Part shown: positions 1-6,093 of the stretch, piece by piece
Numbering within the stretch: the stretch's first letter is position 1
Layout: every line of letters starts with the position of its first letter
Assembly (NCBI GenBank): GCA_029851945.1
Contig: JARKUZ010000009.1
Span: forward strand, 1 to 11,148
Origin: Terrisporobacter sp.
GTDB taxonomy: Bacteria > Bacillota_A > Clostridia > Peptostreptococcales > Peptostreptococcaceae
Length of the DNA stretch: 11,148 bases
Direction of reading: 5' to 3'
The notes under the pieces: model-generated
What the model saw: the letters and a program-made list of their open reading frames with translations, nothing else
Database searches by the model: none
What the model was told of the DNA's origin: nothing
Program-made: the position numbers and the translations under genes

Positions 1-122
1 AGCTACACCAAATGGAATAGCAAATATGGAATCTGTAACTTCTAAATACGGTCCTGCACCTAATGCATTTTTCATATTACCATTAGTTGGAGCATTATTT
101 ATAGAATTTATAAACTCAGCAG
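1..122. repeat. Left copy of 122-bp terminal direct repeat
   Basis: These bases recur without mismatch at the extreme right end of the window (11027-11148). The match begins at the very first base and ends at the very last, so the true repeat may be longer than can be seen. It lies inside the 3' coding part of a gltS-type gene. A perfect match running exactly to both edges is typical of a circular or tandemly repeated template, or of assembler overlap. Confidence 0.97.
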
Positions 123-151
123 TTATAACAACATTTATGAATCTACTATAA
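2..151 (+). CDS. gltS: Sodium/glutamate symporter GltS, C-terminal 49 residues only (5' end outside window)
   Basis: This is the tail of a Na+-coupled glutamate transporter of the inner membrane. The visible residues begin ATPNGIANM, which in GltS proteins directly follows the conserved GHCGFGLG segment. They end in a hydrophobic helix and a TAA stop. From memory, the match to E. coli GltS is close: that protein has GHCGFGLGATPTAIANM followed by a similar final helix. The same bases occur at the right edge, where about 105 further upstream codons are visible before homology stops. No start codon is present here. A strong terminator follows 60 bp downstream. The gene name rests on family recognition of the C-terminus and is fairly secure. 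Confidence 0.85.
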   Translation, partial: ATPNGIANMESVTSKYGPAPNAFFILPLVGALFIEFINSAVITTFMNLL

Positions 152-211
152 ATATATTTATCTTAATAAATAAAGTCTATGTTATTAAATGTAGTTACTA
201 AATAAATTTAC

Positions 212-245
212 AAAAAAGTATCTTTATAAATTAAGATACTTTTTT
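212..245 (+). terminator. Rho-independent terminator after gltS
   Basis: A perfect 13-bp stem (212-224 with 233-245) encloses an 8-base loop. The stem begins with six A and ends with six T, so it can act on both strands. It lies 60 bp after the gltS stop. The same stem arms, AAAAAAGTATCTT and its complement, recur at 6094-6126 after the flavodoxin gene. Confidence 0.9.
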
Positions 246-471
246 GGTTTCTAAAAAATCAATTCTGCATATCTATAACTTACTAAAACATATGATTTGA
301 CGAACACAAACAATACTGCTATGTAAATTTGTATATAGTAACTGAATATAAAATATATGTTTTTTGAACACTATTCTTTATTTAATAAATTTTTCCAAAA
401 CAAAAGAAGTTACTATAATTATACTAGATAGTCAAAATGCTAAATTTACGATTATATTTCTATTTTCTGAT

Positions 472-540
472 TTACTTCTTAAAATGCAAGAAACCATAAA
501 TAATAATAAAAATTACGATATATTGAATCCTACTTACCAA
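472..540 (-). CDS. Possible 22-residue membrane peptide
   Basis: A minus-strand TTG start at 540-538 is preceded by a strong Shine-Dalgarno sequence, AAAAAAGGGGAG (558-547), with a 6-base spacer. The frame reads 22 codons to TAA. The peptide begins MVSRIQY, continues with a run of Ile, Val and Phe (about residues 8-19) and ends HFKK. That is the shape of a single membrane helix with a basic tail. It lies 43 bp downstream of the lepB stop on the same strand, so it could be the second gene of a lepB transcript. Small hydrophobic peptides with basic tails include type I toxins and small regulatory membrane proteins, but I recognise no family. It may also be a chance frame behind an orphan ribosome binding site, or a decayed gene. 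Confidence 0.3.
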   Translation of the reverse strand: MVSRIQYIVIFIIIYGFLHFKK

Positions 541-583
541 TGACCACTCCCCTTTTTTATATCAGTGCTTATTAATTTTCAAT

Positions 584-1120
584 TTAATTAACCGTTCCCA
601 ACTTATCAAAGGGATATAAACGTATTGAAACTTTACCAACAACATCATCTAAAGATATAGTACCTACTTCACTATTTCTACTATCTCCACTATATGGCCT
701 ATTGTCACCCATAGTAAATATGTGATTTTCAGGTACTATAATATCTATATCACCAGATGTATATACTCCATTTATGTAACTTTCATCTAAAAGCTTACCA
801 TCTATATAAACTTCATTATTTTTTATAACTATATGTTCCCCAGGCAATGCAATTACCCTTTTTACTAAGTTTTTTTTCTTATTACTTTTTTTATCAATTA
901 ATTCTGTATTAAAAACTATTATATCCCCTCTTTTAGGACTTTCAACCCTGTACGCTAACTTATTTACAAATAAATAATCTTTATTTTCTAATGTTGGATA
1001 CATAGACTGCCCATTAACTATAGTTGGTTGCACCATAAAGGTTATTCCTATTACAAGAATTAACGAAAAAGATATGGTTTTAATCCATTCTAATATCTCA
1101 TATTTTACTTTTTTGTTCAA
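584..1120 (-). CDS. lepB: Signal peptidase I (type I leader peptidase)
   Basis: This is a membrane-anchored serine protease that removes signal peptides from secreted proteins on the outer face of the membrane. It is 178 aa, the usual length for the short Gram-positive form, with one N-terminal anchor helix (about residues 13-31). The catalytic Ser39 lies in GQSMYPTL and the general-base Lys87 in VKRVIALPGE. The conserved GDNRPYSGDSR box covers residues 138-148. The start is TTG (1120-1118), chosen because an AGGGAGGGG ribosome binding site (1133-1125) sits 4-5 bases upstream and no better start exists. It is divergent from the gene at 1386 and has no partner gene upstream. Function is secure; which secretory substrates it serves cannot be told, since clostridia often carry several paralogs. 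Confidence 0.95.
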   Translation of the reverse strand: MNKKVKYEILEWIKTISFSLILVIGITFMVQPTIVNGQSMYPTLENKDYLFVNKLAYRVESPKRGDIIVFNTELIDKKSNKKKNLVKRVIALPGEHIVIKNNEVYIDGKLLDESYINGVYTSGDIDIIVPENHIFTMGDNRPYSGDSRNSEVGTISLDDVVGKVSIRLYPFDKLGTVN

Positions 1121-1385
1121 ATTTACCCCTCCCTAATATAATTCTAAGATAATTATATATAAAAATACAGTTAAAATATAGGATTTTCTCCAATATATCC
1201 TTTGTAAAGCCTTTAAAGTTATTTATGAGTTATCCTATTCTAGCCTTGGTAAAACTAGAGGTAAAAAAATACTAGATGTGTTACTACAAAAGAAACTTAT
1301 ATTACACAATATAATATCGAAAATAGATATATCGAATTAACATAATATAGTATAATATATAATAAAATATAAGGGGGTAATATTG

Positions 1386-1865
1386 ATGAATATAGGGAAC
1401 AAATGTAAAATAAAAGACATTTCAAGGTGTTTAGTAAATGAATTTAAGGCTCACCAAATTACTAAAGAAGACCTTTTAAATTTAAGTGGAAATATTTCTA
1501 CGATTGAGTTAAATGACAATTCAATAATATATAAAATAAGTGATTCAGATTTTATTCAATCTCTACTAAGTGAAAATGAAAAATCAGAAATACAAATAAC
1601 TATAGAACATTTTAACAAAAATGATGAAGATATAAAGTGCTCATCTTATGAATATCAAATAAGCACTGGTAAATTAATAATTATTGTTTTAGAAAGTGAA
1701 GATGGAGATAATTTATCTAGTTTTGTAATGGATGGAGTTGGAGAATTTTTATTTAATTATTTATTAAAATTTATTGGTGATGATATTGAAAAAAATCATA
1801 ATCCTTTAGATGAAGTAATTGAAGAATTAAAACGTTTTAAGCCATACGGTAACTATATTAAATAA
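1386..1865 (+). CDS. Unrecognised 159-aa acidic protein
   Basis: I do not recognise this protein. It is cytoplasmic-looking, with no signal peptide or membrane helix, and rich in Asp, Glu and Ile. A basic N-terminal stretch (NIGNKCKIKDISRC) is followed by a probable mixed alpha/beta body. A beta-like run, KLIIIVLE, lies near residues 97-104, and a helical C-terminus contains DEVIEELKRFKPYG. The AAGGGGG ribosome binding site (1371-1377) serves the ATG at 1386 with an 8-base spacer. The in-frame TTG at 1383 is 5 bases from it and would add one residue, so ATG is preferred. It is a single-gene unit: divergent from lepB, convergent with the peptidase gene, and closed by its own terminator. A TATAAT at 1351-1356 could be its -10, but no convincing -35 is seen. 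Confidence 0.75.
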   Translation: MNIGNKCKIKDISRCLVNEFKAHQITKEDLLNLSGNISTIELNDNSIIYKISDSDFIQSLLSENEKSEIQITIEHFNKNDEDIKCSSYEYQISTGKLIIIVLESEDGDNLSSFVMDGVGEFLFNYLLKFIGDDIEKNHNPLDEVIEELKRFKPYGNYIK

Positions 1866-1868
1866 TAT

Positions 1869-1908
1869 AAAAAAGTGGCTCTATTACTATAATAGAAGCC
1901 ACTTTTTT
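1869..1908. terminator. Bidirectional terminator between convergent genes
   Basis: A 12-bp stem, AAAAAAGTGGCT with AGCCACTTTTTT, is extended by CTATT/AATAG around an ACTAT loop, with one bulged A at 1896. A-tract and T-tract flank the stem, so it can end transcription from the plus-strand gene (stop 1865) and from the minus-strand peptidase gene (stop at 1953). Confidence 0.92.
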
Positions 1909-1952
1909 ATATTTCCTAACACAATTTTCTAACAAAATCAATAAATAAAACT

Positions 1953-2690
1953 TTATTTACTTAACAGCCAAGCTTTCCAGTTTTCTTCAAATTCTACTTT
2001 ATCGTTTTTCATAAATCCTATGACATCATAACTTCCACAATTTCTAAAAATATTAAGTACAGTATCAAAGCCATAAACTTCATCTATATACTTAACAATA
2101 GTCCATCCCCAATCATAACAAAGTACAATATTATTATTTATCTCTTCTATTGAAGGTATTTTCTTATTTAAAACTCCTTCAATTACAGGATTTTTAAATT
2201 CATCTTCATATTCGTATTGCTTTGATAAATAAACTGCAATTCCTTCTGCAAACCATCTTGATGTATTTTCCATATCAACATTTAAGTGCTCCTGAAACAT
2301 ATGAATCATCTCGTGTTTTAACAATCTTTTATAATATCCTTCATCGTATGTATATATTGAATCAGTATCATATGATGTAGGACACAATAAAATCAAATCT
2401 GTCCTTTGAGGTTGTGCAATTCTAGCTTTATTTGTTGGAATTTTAATATTAACCTTTAAAATATTTAAAATAAGATATTCAAATTCTTTTCTATTTGGTG
2501 CTAAAAATACATTTATAGTATTTTTAAATATATTTTCTTTTACTACAAATTTTTCATTTAGTTCACTTATACATTTTTTTATTTCTGTCAAAGTATATTT
2601 TGCATATAATTCATTTACATAAAATACAACTACATCCCCATCTTGAATACTATTGTATTGAATATTATTAAAAGTTTTAATAAGCCACAA
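1953..2690 (-). CDS. Gluzincin-type zinc metallopeptidase (peptidase MA-like)
   Basis: The protein is about 245 aa with the zinc-protease signature HEMIH at residues 126-130 and a downstream WFAEG at 146-150. Glu149 would be the third zinc ligand, as in gluzincins of the M1/peptidase MA group. No signal peptide or membrane helix is seen, so it is probably cytoplasmic, and its substrate is unknown. The start is uncertain. The only near-standard start, TTG at 2690-2688, directly abuts the GGAG of the ribosome binding site, leaving no spacer. The fourth codon, ATT (2681-2679), has a 9-base spacer and would be a rare start. An in-frame stop lies just upstream (2703-2705). The gene is 89 bp behind the HAAS-like gene with no terminator between them, so it may be third in the padR transcript. 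A TGCTACAAT extended -10 (2714-2706) could also serve it alone. Confidence 0.75.
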   Translation of the reverse strand: MWLIKTFNNIQYNSIQDGDVVVFYVNELYAKYTLTEIKKCISELNEKFVVKENIFKNTINVFLAPNRKEFEYLILNILKVNIKIPTNKARIAQPQRTDLILLCPTSYDTDSIYTYDEGYYKRLLKHEMIHMFQEHLNVDMENTSRWFAEGIAVYLSKQYEYEDEFKNPVIEGVLNKKIPSIEEINNNIVLCYDWGWTIVKYIDEVYGFDTVLNIFRNCGSYDVIGFMKNDKVEFEENWKAWLLSK

Positions 2691-2700
2691 CTCCTTTTTT
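2691..2700 (-). promoter_or_regulatory. Unusual ribosome binding site touching the putative TTG start
   Basis: Read on the minus strand this is AAAAAAGGAG, immediately followed by TTG with no spacer. Such spacing would not normally allow initiation at that TTG. Either the ATT codon 9 bases further on (2681-2679) is used, or the start region has been altered. Confidence 0.6.
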
Positions 2701-2779
2701 ATTTAATTGTAGCAGAATTTATATCACAATAAATATTCATTAAAACAAATGCTTTATTTAATATTCACAGAAAATATTA

Positions 2780-3346
2780 TTATTTATATTTATTTACTAA
2801 TGAAGCATTTTTTAATAATCCCATTCCTATACCAAGTATAATTCCTAGTATTGTAGATACTCCAATTGTTACCAAGAAATAATTCTTAAAATAAGTAAAT
2901 GAAAGAATAATTCCAATTACTATTCCTAAAGTAAGTCCTATTAGAGTAAATCCACCATAATAAAGCCCTATTATTTCATCCATTTGTGGATCTCTTGATA
3001 GATAATATTCAGTATATTTATTTTTTAAATACTCTGATTCATCACTTTGACTATTTGATGCAAGGTTAGTTTTTGCAATTTCTAGCGCTTCTTCCTCAGA
3101 GTGACCTTTATCTATTAAGTCTGTCATATAATCACTCATATAAATTATGAAATCTTCTTGTATTTCTTTAGATTGTTTTGATGATAGTTTAAATTTATCT
3201 AATTTGTTTTTAAATTTATTTTTAAAATTATTAGTTTTTCTATTTAATTGTTCAATATAACTTATTTCACTATCATTTAAATGTTTTACTGCTTCAATGC
3301 TTGCAAACTTTCTTATGCTATCCATTGTATCTTTACTAAATTTCAT
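2780..3346 (-). CDS. PadR-associated two-helix membrane protein (HAAS/permease-prefix-like)
   Basis: This 188-aa protein has a long charged, helical N-terminal half and two adjacent membrane helices at the C-terminus (about residues 125-152 and 156-178, both rich in Gly and Ile). The segment around residues 60-95, with EIQEDF and GHSEEEALEIA, resembles the HAAS or permease-prefix domain often encoded next to PadR regulators in Firmicutes. That family is thought to pair a cytoplasmic sensory module with a membrane anchor. The start is the ATG at 3346-3344, because AGGAGG (3361-3356) lies 9 bases upstream. An in-frame ATG further upstream at 3376 would overlap padR and has no ribosome binding site. 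The ribosome binding site overlaps the padR stop codon, which suggests coupled translation. The family call is moderately sure; the biological role is not known. Confidence 0.75.
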   Translation of the reverse strand: MKFSKDTMDSIRKFASIEAVKHLNDSEISYIEQLNRKTNNFKNKFKNKLDKFKLSSKQSKEIQEDFIIYMSDYMTDLIDKGHSEEEALEIAKTNLASNSQSDESEYLKNKYTEYYLSRDPQMDEIIGLYYGGFTLIGLTLGIVIGIILSFTYFKNYFLVTIGVSTILGIILGIGMGLLKNASLVNKYK

Positions 3347-3359
3347 TCTAATATACCTC

Positions 3360-3692
3360 CTATTTTTTAAGCGCATTAATTCTACTTTCTAAAAAATTCC
3401 ATCTTGTCCAAAATGATTCTAATTCAATTATTCCTTTTTCATTTAAAGAATAAAATTTTCTAGGTGGACCTAATTGTGAAGGTTTTTTTGTTATGTTTAC
3501 CATTTTATTTCGTTCGAGCCTAACTAAAACTGTATAAACTGTTCCCTCTGCAATTTCACTAAATCCCATTGAGTTTAGTCTTTTTACTATTTCATATCCA
3601 TAAACTTCATCTTCACTTATAATTTGTAATATTATTCCTTGTAAAATCCCTTTTAACATTTCGCTTATATTTTCTATTTTAATCACCACCAC
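3360..3692 (-). CDS. PadR-family transcriptional regulator
   Basis: This is a short (110 aa) winged-helix DNA-binding regulator. YGYEIVKRL (about 31-39) is the classic PadR helix 2. EGTVYTVLVRLE (49-60) is the recognition helix, and GPPRKFYSLNEKG (75-87) the wing. A C-terminal dimerisation helix follows. Such proteins usually repress their own operon and a linked membrane-protein gene. The first three codons are GTG GTG GTG (3692-3684), any of which could start. No typical Shine-Dalgarno sequence precedes them, so translation may be weak. The next gene begins 13 bp downstream. Its promoter is covered by a 10-bp inverted repeat and an ATACTATATAG motif, both likely operator elements. Family assignment is firm; the ligand and regulon are unknown. 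Confidence 0.92.
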   Translation of the reverse strand: MVVIKIENISEMLKGILQGIILQIISEDEVYGYEIVKRLNSMGFSEIAEGTVYTVLVRLERNKMVNITKKPSQLGPPRKFYSLNEKGIIELESFWTRWNFLESRINALKK

Positions 3693-3736
3693 TACTTAGT
3701 ATTACTTACTACTGCTATATAGTATCACTAAGTAGT
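3691..3736. promoter_or_regulatory. Candidate PadR operator (inverted repeat)
   Basis: ACTACTTAGT (3691-3700) and its exact complement ACTAAGTAGT (3727-3736) form a perfect 10-bp inverted repeat with 26 bases between. It brackets the putative padR -10 and transcript start. Its position fits autoregulation. Binding by this PadR is inferred, not shown. Confidence 0.5.
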
Positions 3737-3748
3737 TAATTATTTCAA
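3719..3748 (-). promoter_or_regulatory. padR promoter
   Basis: Minus-strand TTGAAA (3748-3743) and TACTAT (3724-3719) are separated by 18 bases and lead into padR about 20-25 bases later. The -10 lies within ATACTATATAG (3725-3715), the same 11-mer that covers the ABC exporter -10. Confidence 0.55.
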
Positions 3749-4039
3749 GTACTTTTGTTATTTTTGTATAAAAAATCCTTTTCAAAACTTTAAATAATAA
3801 AAGACGCAACTACATTTCATTAATTTTTTATAGAAAAGATACTTATCAATATATAGTTATAGTTACAATTCTATTATCTAGTTTGGCAATATAATTTGGA
3901 GGCTATTACAGAATTTACAAATATGCAAAGTTAGAAAATCAGTATCTAGTTGATTTAATAAGTTGTTACATAAATAATCAAAACTAAATTTTCTTAAACA
4001 ACATTAATATATTTCAAACTAATTTTATAAGCATTGTTA

Positions 4040-4115
4040 AAGAGAGCTAATTTTAGCCCTCTTAATATAAAATATCCTGTATAAGAAAATATGAGTTTAA
4101 TTTCTTACACAGGAT
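4040..4115 (-). terminator. Tandem hairpins downstream of the lipoprotein gene
   Basis: There are two stem-loops. The first, 4074-4080/4082-4088 with 4101-4107/4109-4115, has 14 pairs plus one A/C opposition and a 12-base loop. The second, 4040-4050 with 4053-4063, has 10 pairs plus one A/C opposition. In both, the opposition becomes a G-U wobble only in the minus-strand RNA, which places them in the 3' UTR of the minus-strand gene ending at 4195. T-tracts are weak, so they may stabilise the RNA or terminate inefficiently. Confidence 0.6.
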
Positions 4116-4194
4116 TTAATTAAATTAACTATTTTTATAACAATAAAATTTATGTATAACAACTGAATATAAAAAGATATGTTTTAGTGTACAC

Positions 4195-5484
4195 CTAAAA
4201 GTATAATTTAGGTGACTGTGAAACACCTTTTAATATAACCATATAGTCTATATAATCTGTAATATGCTTTTTATTATCATATATCTCCTCTCCATTAAAT
4301 GGTGATATATATTTTTCTTTAAAAGGTGAATTTGAATTTCTTAAATCAAACAATATACAATCATCTTCACTATTTAAATAATTATTAAATATTTCTCTAT
4401 TAATATAACTACTTTCTTCATCATCATATTTATCTTCATAATTATATAATATAGACATTACTTTTCCTTTATATTTATTACTCTTATCTATCCTACATGC
4501 AATAGATTCAAAGTCTACATAAGTAGTTTTTGTTTCTGACTGTACTTTTGCTACTTTTGCTGAACTTTTATTAATATGAAGTGCTCCAAATTGCCCAAAG
4601 TATATAGCATCATCTATTTTCTCATCCTGAGTTATAAAATTTTCATGCATTTGTTCTTCTCTTATTCTCAAATATTTTTCAGTATCATCTGTAAATTCAC
4701 TTAAATACTTTGTCTTTATATTTTTTGCTACTATTTCAAATCCAAAAAAATCTTCTTTAAATAAGTTTATATACAAGTTTTTATTATTCTTTATATCCTC
4801 TAGTAATATATCTATTTTTGAATTTAAATCATTAAATAACTTCATTTTATAATCTTCATCTTTATTTACTGATGTTAATATTTTTGTATATGATTGTATA
4901 GTTTTTAGACTTTCTAAAGTTTTCTCTAAAGCTTCTGTTTTTAATGTTTCATCTTTTATAATATCTTTTATATAATCATAAGAACTTCCCATGTTATGTT
5001 CTATATCTATTCCTACTATTTTTATTTTATCTTTTTCTATTAAAGTTTTGTTAAATTCATATAAATCTTTAAAAAAGTTATAATCATCCTTATTAAAACC
5101 TTGAGTGCCTTTTAGATTCGAAAAAACTTTCTTTAATATCTCTTCGTCTCCACTTTCTAAATATTTATTAAAAAAATAAGCACTACTATATCCCATTTCA
5201 GCTAAATAATAATTGAGCCCTATTTCCTCCTGAAGATAATTTATTAATTTCATTCTAAATAAATCATCTTTTTGCAAAGCATGATATTCTCCTGTAAATA
5301 TTATTTGTTTATCTTTTATATCATCTTTGATTAAATTTAATCCTTCAAAGTCATTAATATCTTGTAAGTTTAGTACAGAATTATTTTTTTCTAAATAGCT
5401 TTCTACATCTAAAGGTTTTGTACTGCTACATCCTGTTGTCATTATCATCAGCACTATCAATGTACTACTTACTAATTTTTTCAA
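4195..5484 (-). CDS. Lipoprotein with erythromycin-esterase/ChaN-like fold
   Basis: This 429-aa protein starts with a lipoprotein signal: a basic MKK, a hydrophobic run and a TTGC lipobox with Cys19. It is therefore probably anchored outside the membrane. The body carries motifs of the EreA/EreB/ChaN/TIKI-like superfamily. These are FTGEYH (Gly65, Glu66, His68), LAEMGYS (Glu96), VGIDIE (158-162), R-x3-M-x2-N at 275-282, and FGQFGALHI with His303. In erythromycin esterases the equivalent Glu and His residues are catalytic or metal-binding. Known Ere proteins are cytoplasmic, so a lipoprotein form suggests another substrate. The TTG start (5484-5482) is chosen for AGGAGGAG 5 bases upstream. A TTGTCA (5531-5526) may be its -35, but no convincing -10 is seen. 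It appears to be transcribed alone. The superfamily call is fairly sure; hydrolysis of macrolides should not be assumed. Confidence 0.75.
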   Translation of the reverse strand: MKKLVSSTLIVLMIMTTGCSSTKPLDVESYLEKNNSVLNLQDINDFEGLNLIKDDIKDKQIIFTGEYHALQKDDLFRMKLINYLQEEIGLNYYLAEMGYSSAYFFNKYLESGDEEILKKVFSNLKGTQGFNKDDYNFFKDLYEFNKTLIEKDKIKIVGIDIEHNMGSSYDYIKDIIKDETLKTEALEKTLESLKTIQSYTKILTSVNKDEDYKMKLFNDLNSKIDILLEDIKNNKNLYINLFKEDFFGFEIVAKNIKTKYLSEFTDDTEKYLRIREEQMHENFITQDEKIDDAIYFGQFGALHINKSSAKVAKVQSETKTTYVDFESIACRIDKSNKYKGKVMSILYNYEDKYDDEESSYINREIFNNYLNSEDDCILFDLRNSNSPFKEKYISPFNGEEIYDNKKHITDYIDYMVILKGVSQSPKLYF

Positions 5485-5689
5485 TTTAACTCCTCCTAAA
5501 ATTATTTCATACTAACTTAGTAGTTTGACAAGATTAATATTTATCCTTTTTAGAAATAGCATGACATTTACTGAACAATTTTATAAATTATACACTAAAA
5601 CAGATGATTTAATGAATATAAACAAAGCTATTAAGTAAAATTATATTAAAAACATTAATATTACTTACTTTTTACTTTGAATTACACCT

Positions 5690-5905
5690 TTAACAATCAT
5701 TTTCAATTGAAGTAAAAAATATTTTATTTTCTTCTTTATTATATAAAATAGTAAGCCTAGATTTATCTTTTTCTACAATATAACAAGTAGTTACTACATC
5801 TTTTATCTCAGGTTCTATGTCCTCTGATTTCTCTTCTAGTATATTCTCTATAGCTTCAACACTTATACTCTTACTCTCTAAAAATATATTTAAATCAAAA
5901 TTAAG
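5690..5905 (-). pseudogene. Start-less 71-codon coding remnant
   Basis: The minus-strand frame is open for 71 codons and ends in TAA at 5692-5690. It lacks ATG, GTG or TTG and has no ribosome binding site. The amino-acid content looks like real protein. It has a helical, acidic first half (SVEAIENILEEKSEDIE) and a beta-like second half with CYIVEKDKSRLTILYN and KIFFTSIENDC. An in-frame TAG closes it upstream at 5908-5906. It is best read as the 3' end of a gene whose 5' part was lost. The family is not recognised. Confidence 0.5.
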
Positions 5906-5957
5906 CTATGATAAATAATTGTTTTACTTATTTAACATTTGACTAATTTATCTACAT

Positions 5958-5997
5958 AAAAAATTCGCTTCGCCTAAGCGACGTGTCGGCGAAACAC
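5958..5997 (-). promoter_or_regulatory. GC-rich hairpin cluster ending in a T-tract (attenuator-like)
   Basis: Read on the minus strand, GTGT/ACAC (5997-5994 with 5986-5983) can form a hairpin holding TTCGCC in its loop. TTCGCC (5993-5988) can instead pair with GGCGAA (5974-5969). TCGCTT/AAGCGA (5981-5976 with 5970-5965) forms a third hairpin followed by six T (5963-5958). The second pairing excludes the third, as in antiterminator/terminator switches. The patch is far richer in G+C than its surroundings. It could be a plain terminator or a palindromic repeat instead. Confidence 0.4.
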
Positions 5998-6052
5998 TTC
6001 AAAAAGTCTTTTTACTCTCTTAAAACTAATTGGTATTAATTAACTACAATAG

Positions 6053-6061
6053 TTATCCACA
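6053..6061 (+). other. Perfect DnaA-box 9-mer
   Basis: TTATCCACA matches the DnaA box consensus exactly. It stands alone, with no cluster of boxes, no AT-rich unwinding block tied to it and no dnaA or rep gene. It may be chance. Confidence 0.25.
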
Positions 6062-6093
6062 GTTTTTAAAGTATTATAATATCCTTAAGCGTA

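Larger units (their letters stand above)
152..583. other. Gene-poor stretch between gltS and lepB
   Basis: This stretch holds the gltS terminator (212-245), one copy of an AT-rich imperfect repeat (about 340-363, second copy at 4161-4184), and a possible 22-residue minus-strand membrane peptide (472-540). A plus-strand frame stays open from 352 to 540 but lacks a good start or ribosome binding site. No clear terminator hairpin follows lepB before the small ORF, so a lepB transcript could run into it. Confidence 0.6.
3693..4194. other. Gene-free stretch between padR and the lipoprotein gene
   Basis: This holds the padR promoter and operator (3691-3748), two minus-strand RNA hairpins (4040-4063 and 4074-4115), and an AT-rich repeat copy (4161-4184). 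A GGAGG at 3898-3902 on the plus strand has no usable start behind it. No intact gene is seen. Confidence 0.6.

Noticed and set aside
352..540. Plus-strand frame open for about 62 codons, with a TTG at 364
   Set aside because: No ribosome binding site precedes it and it overlaps the better-supported minus-strand small ORF. Open frames of this size are common in AT-rich DNA.
3347..3376. Upstream ATG extending the HAAS-like protein by ten residues
   Set aside because: It would overlap padR and has no ribosome binding site, whereas AGGAGG is correctly spaced before the ATG at 3346.
3897..3989. GGAGG on the plus strand followed by an open frame
   Set aside because: No ATG, GTG or TTG lies at a usable distance, and the only nearby ATG frame stops after three codons.
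4195..5484. Calling the lipoprotein a macrolide-resistance esterase
   Set aside because: It shares superfamily motifs only. The lipobox and divergent body argue against a cytoplasmic drug-inactivating role.
5561..5638. 25-codon plus-strand ORF beginning MTFTEQFYKLYTKTDD
   Set aside because: The composition looks protein-like, but there is no ribosome binding site and it lies in the upstream region of the lipoprotein gene. At most it is a gene remnant.
6053..6061. DnaA box as evidence of a replication origin on a circular element
   Set aside because: It is a single 9-mer with no cluster, no rep gene and no iterons. One chance match in 11 kb is plausible.
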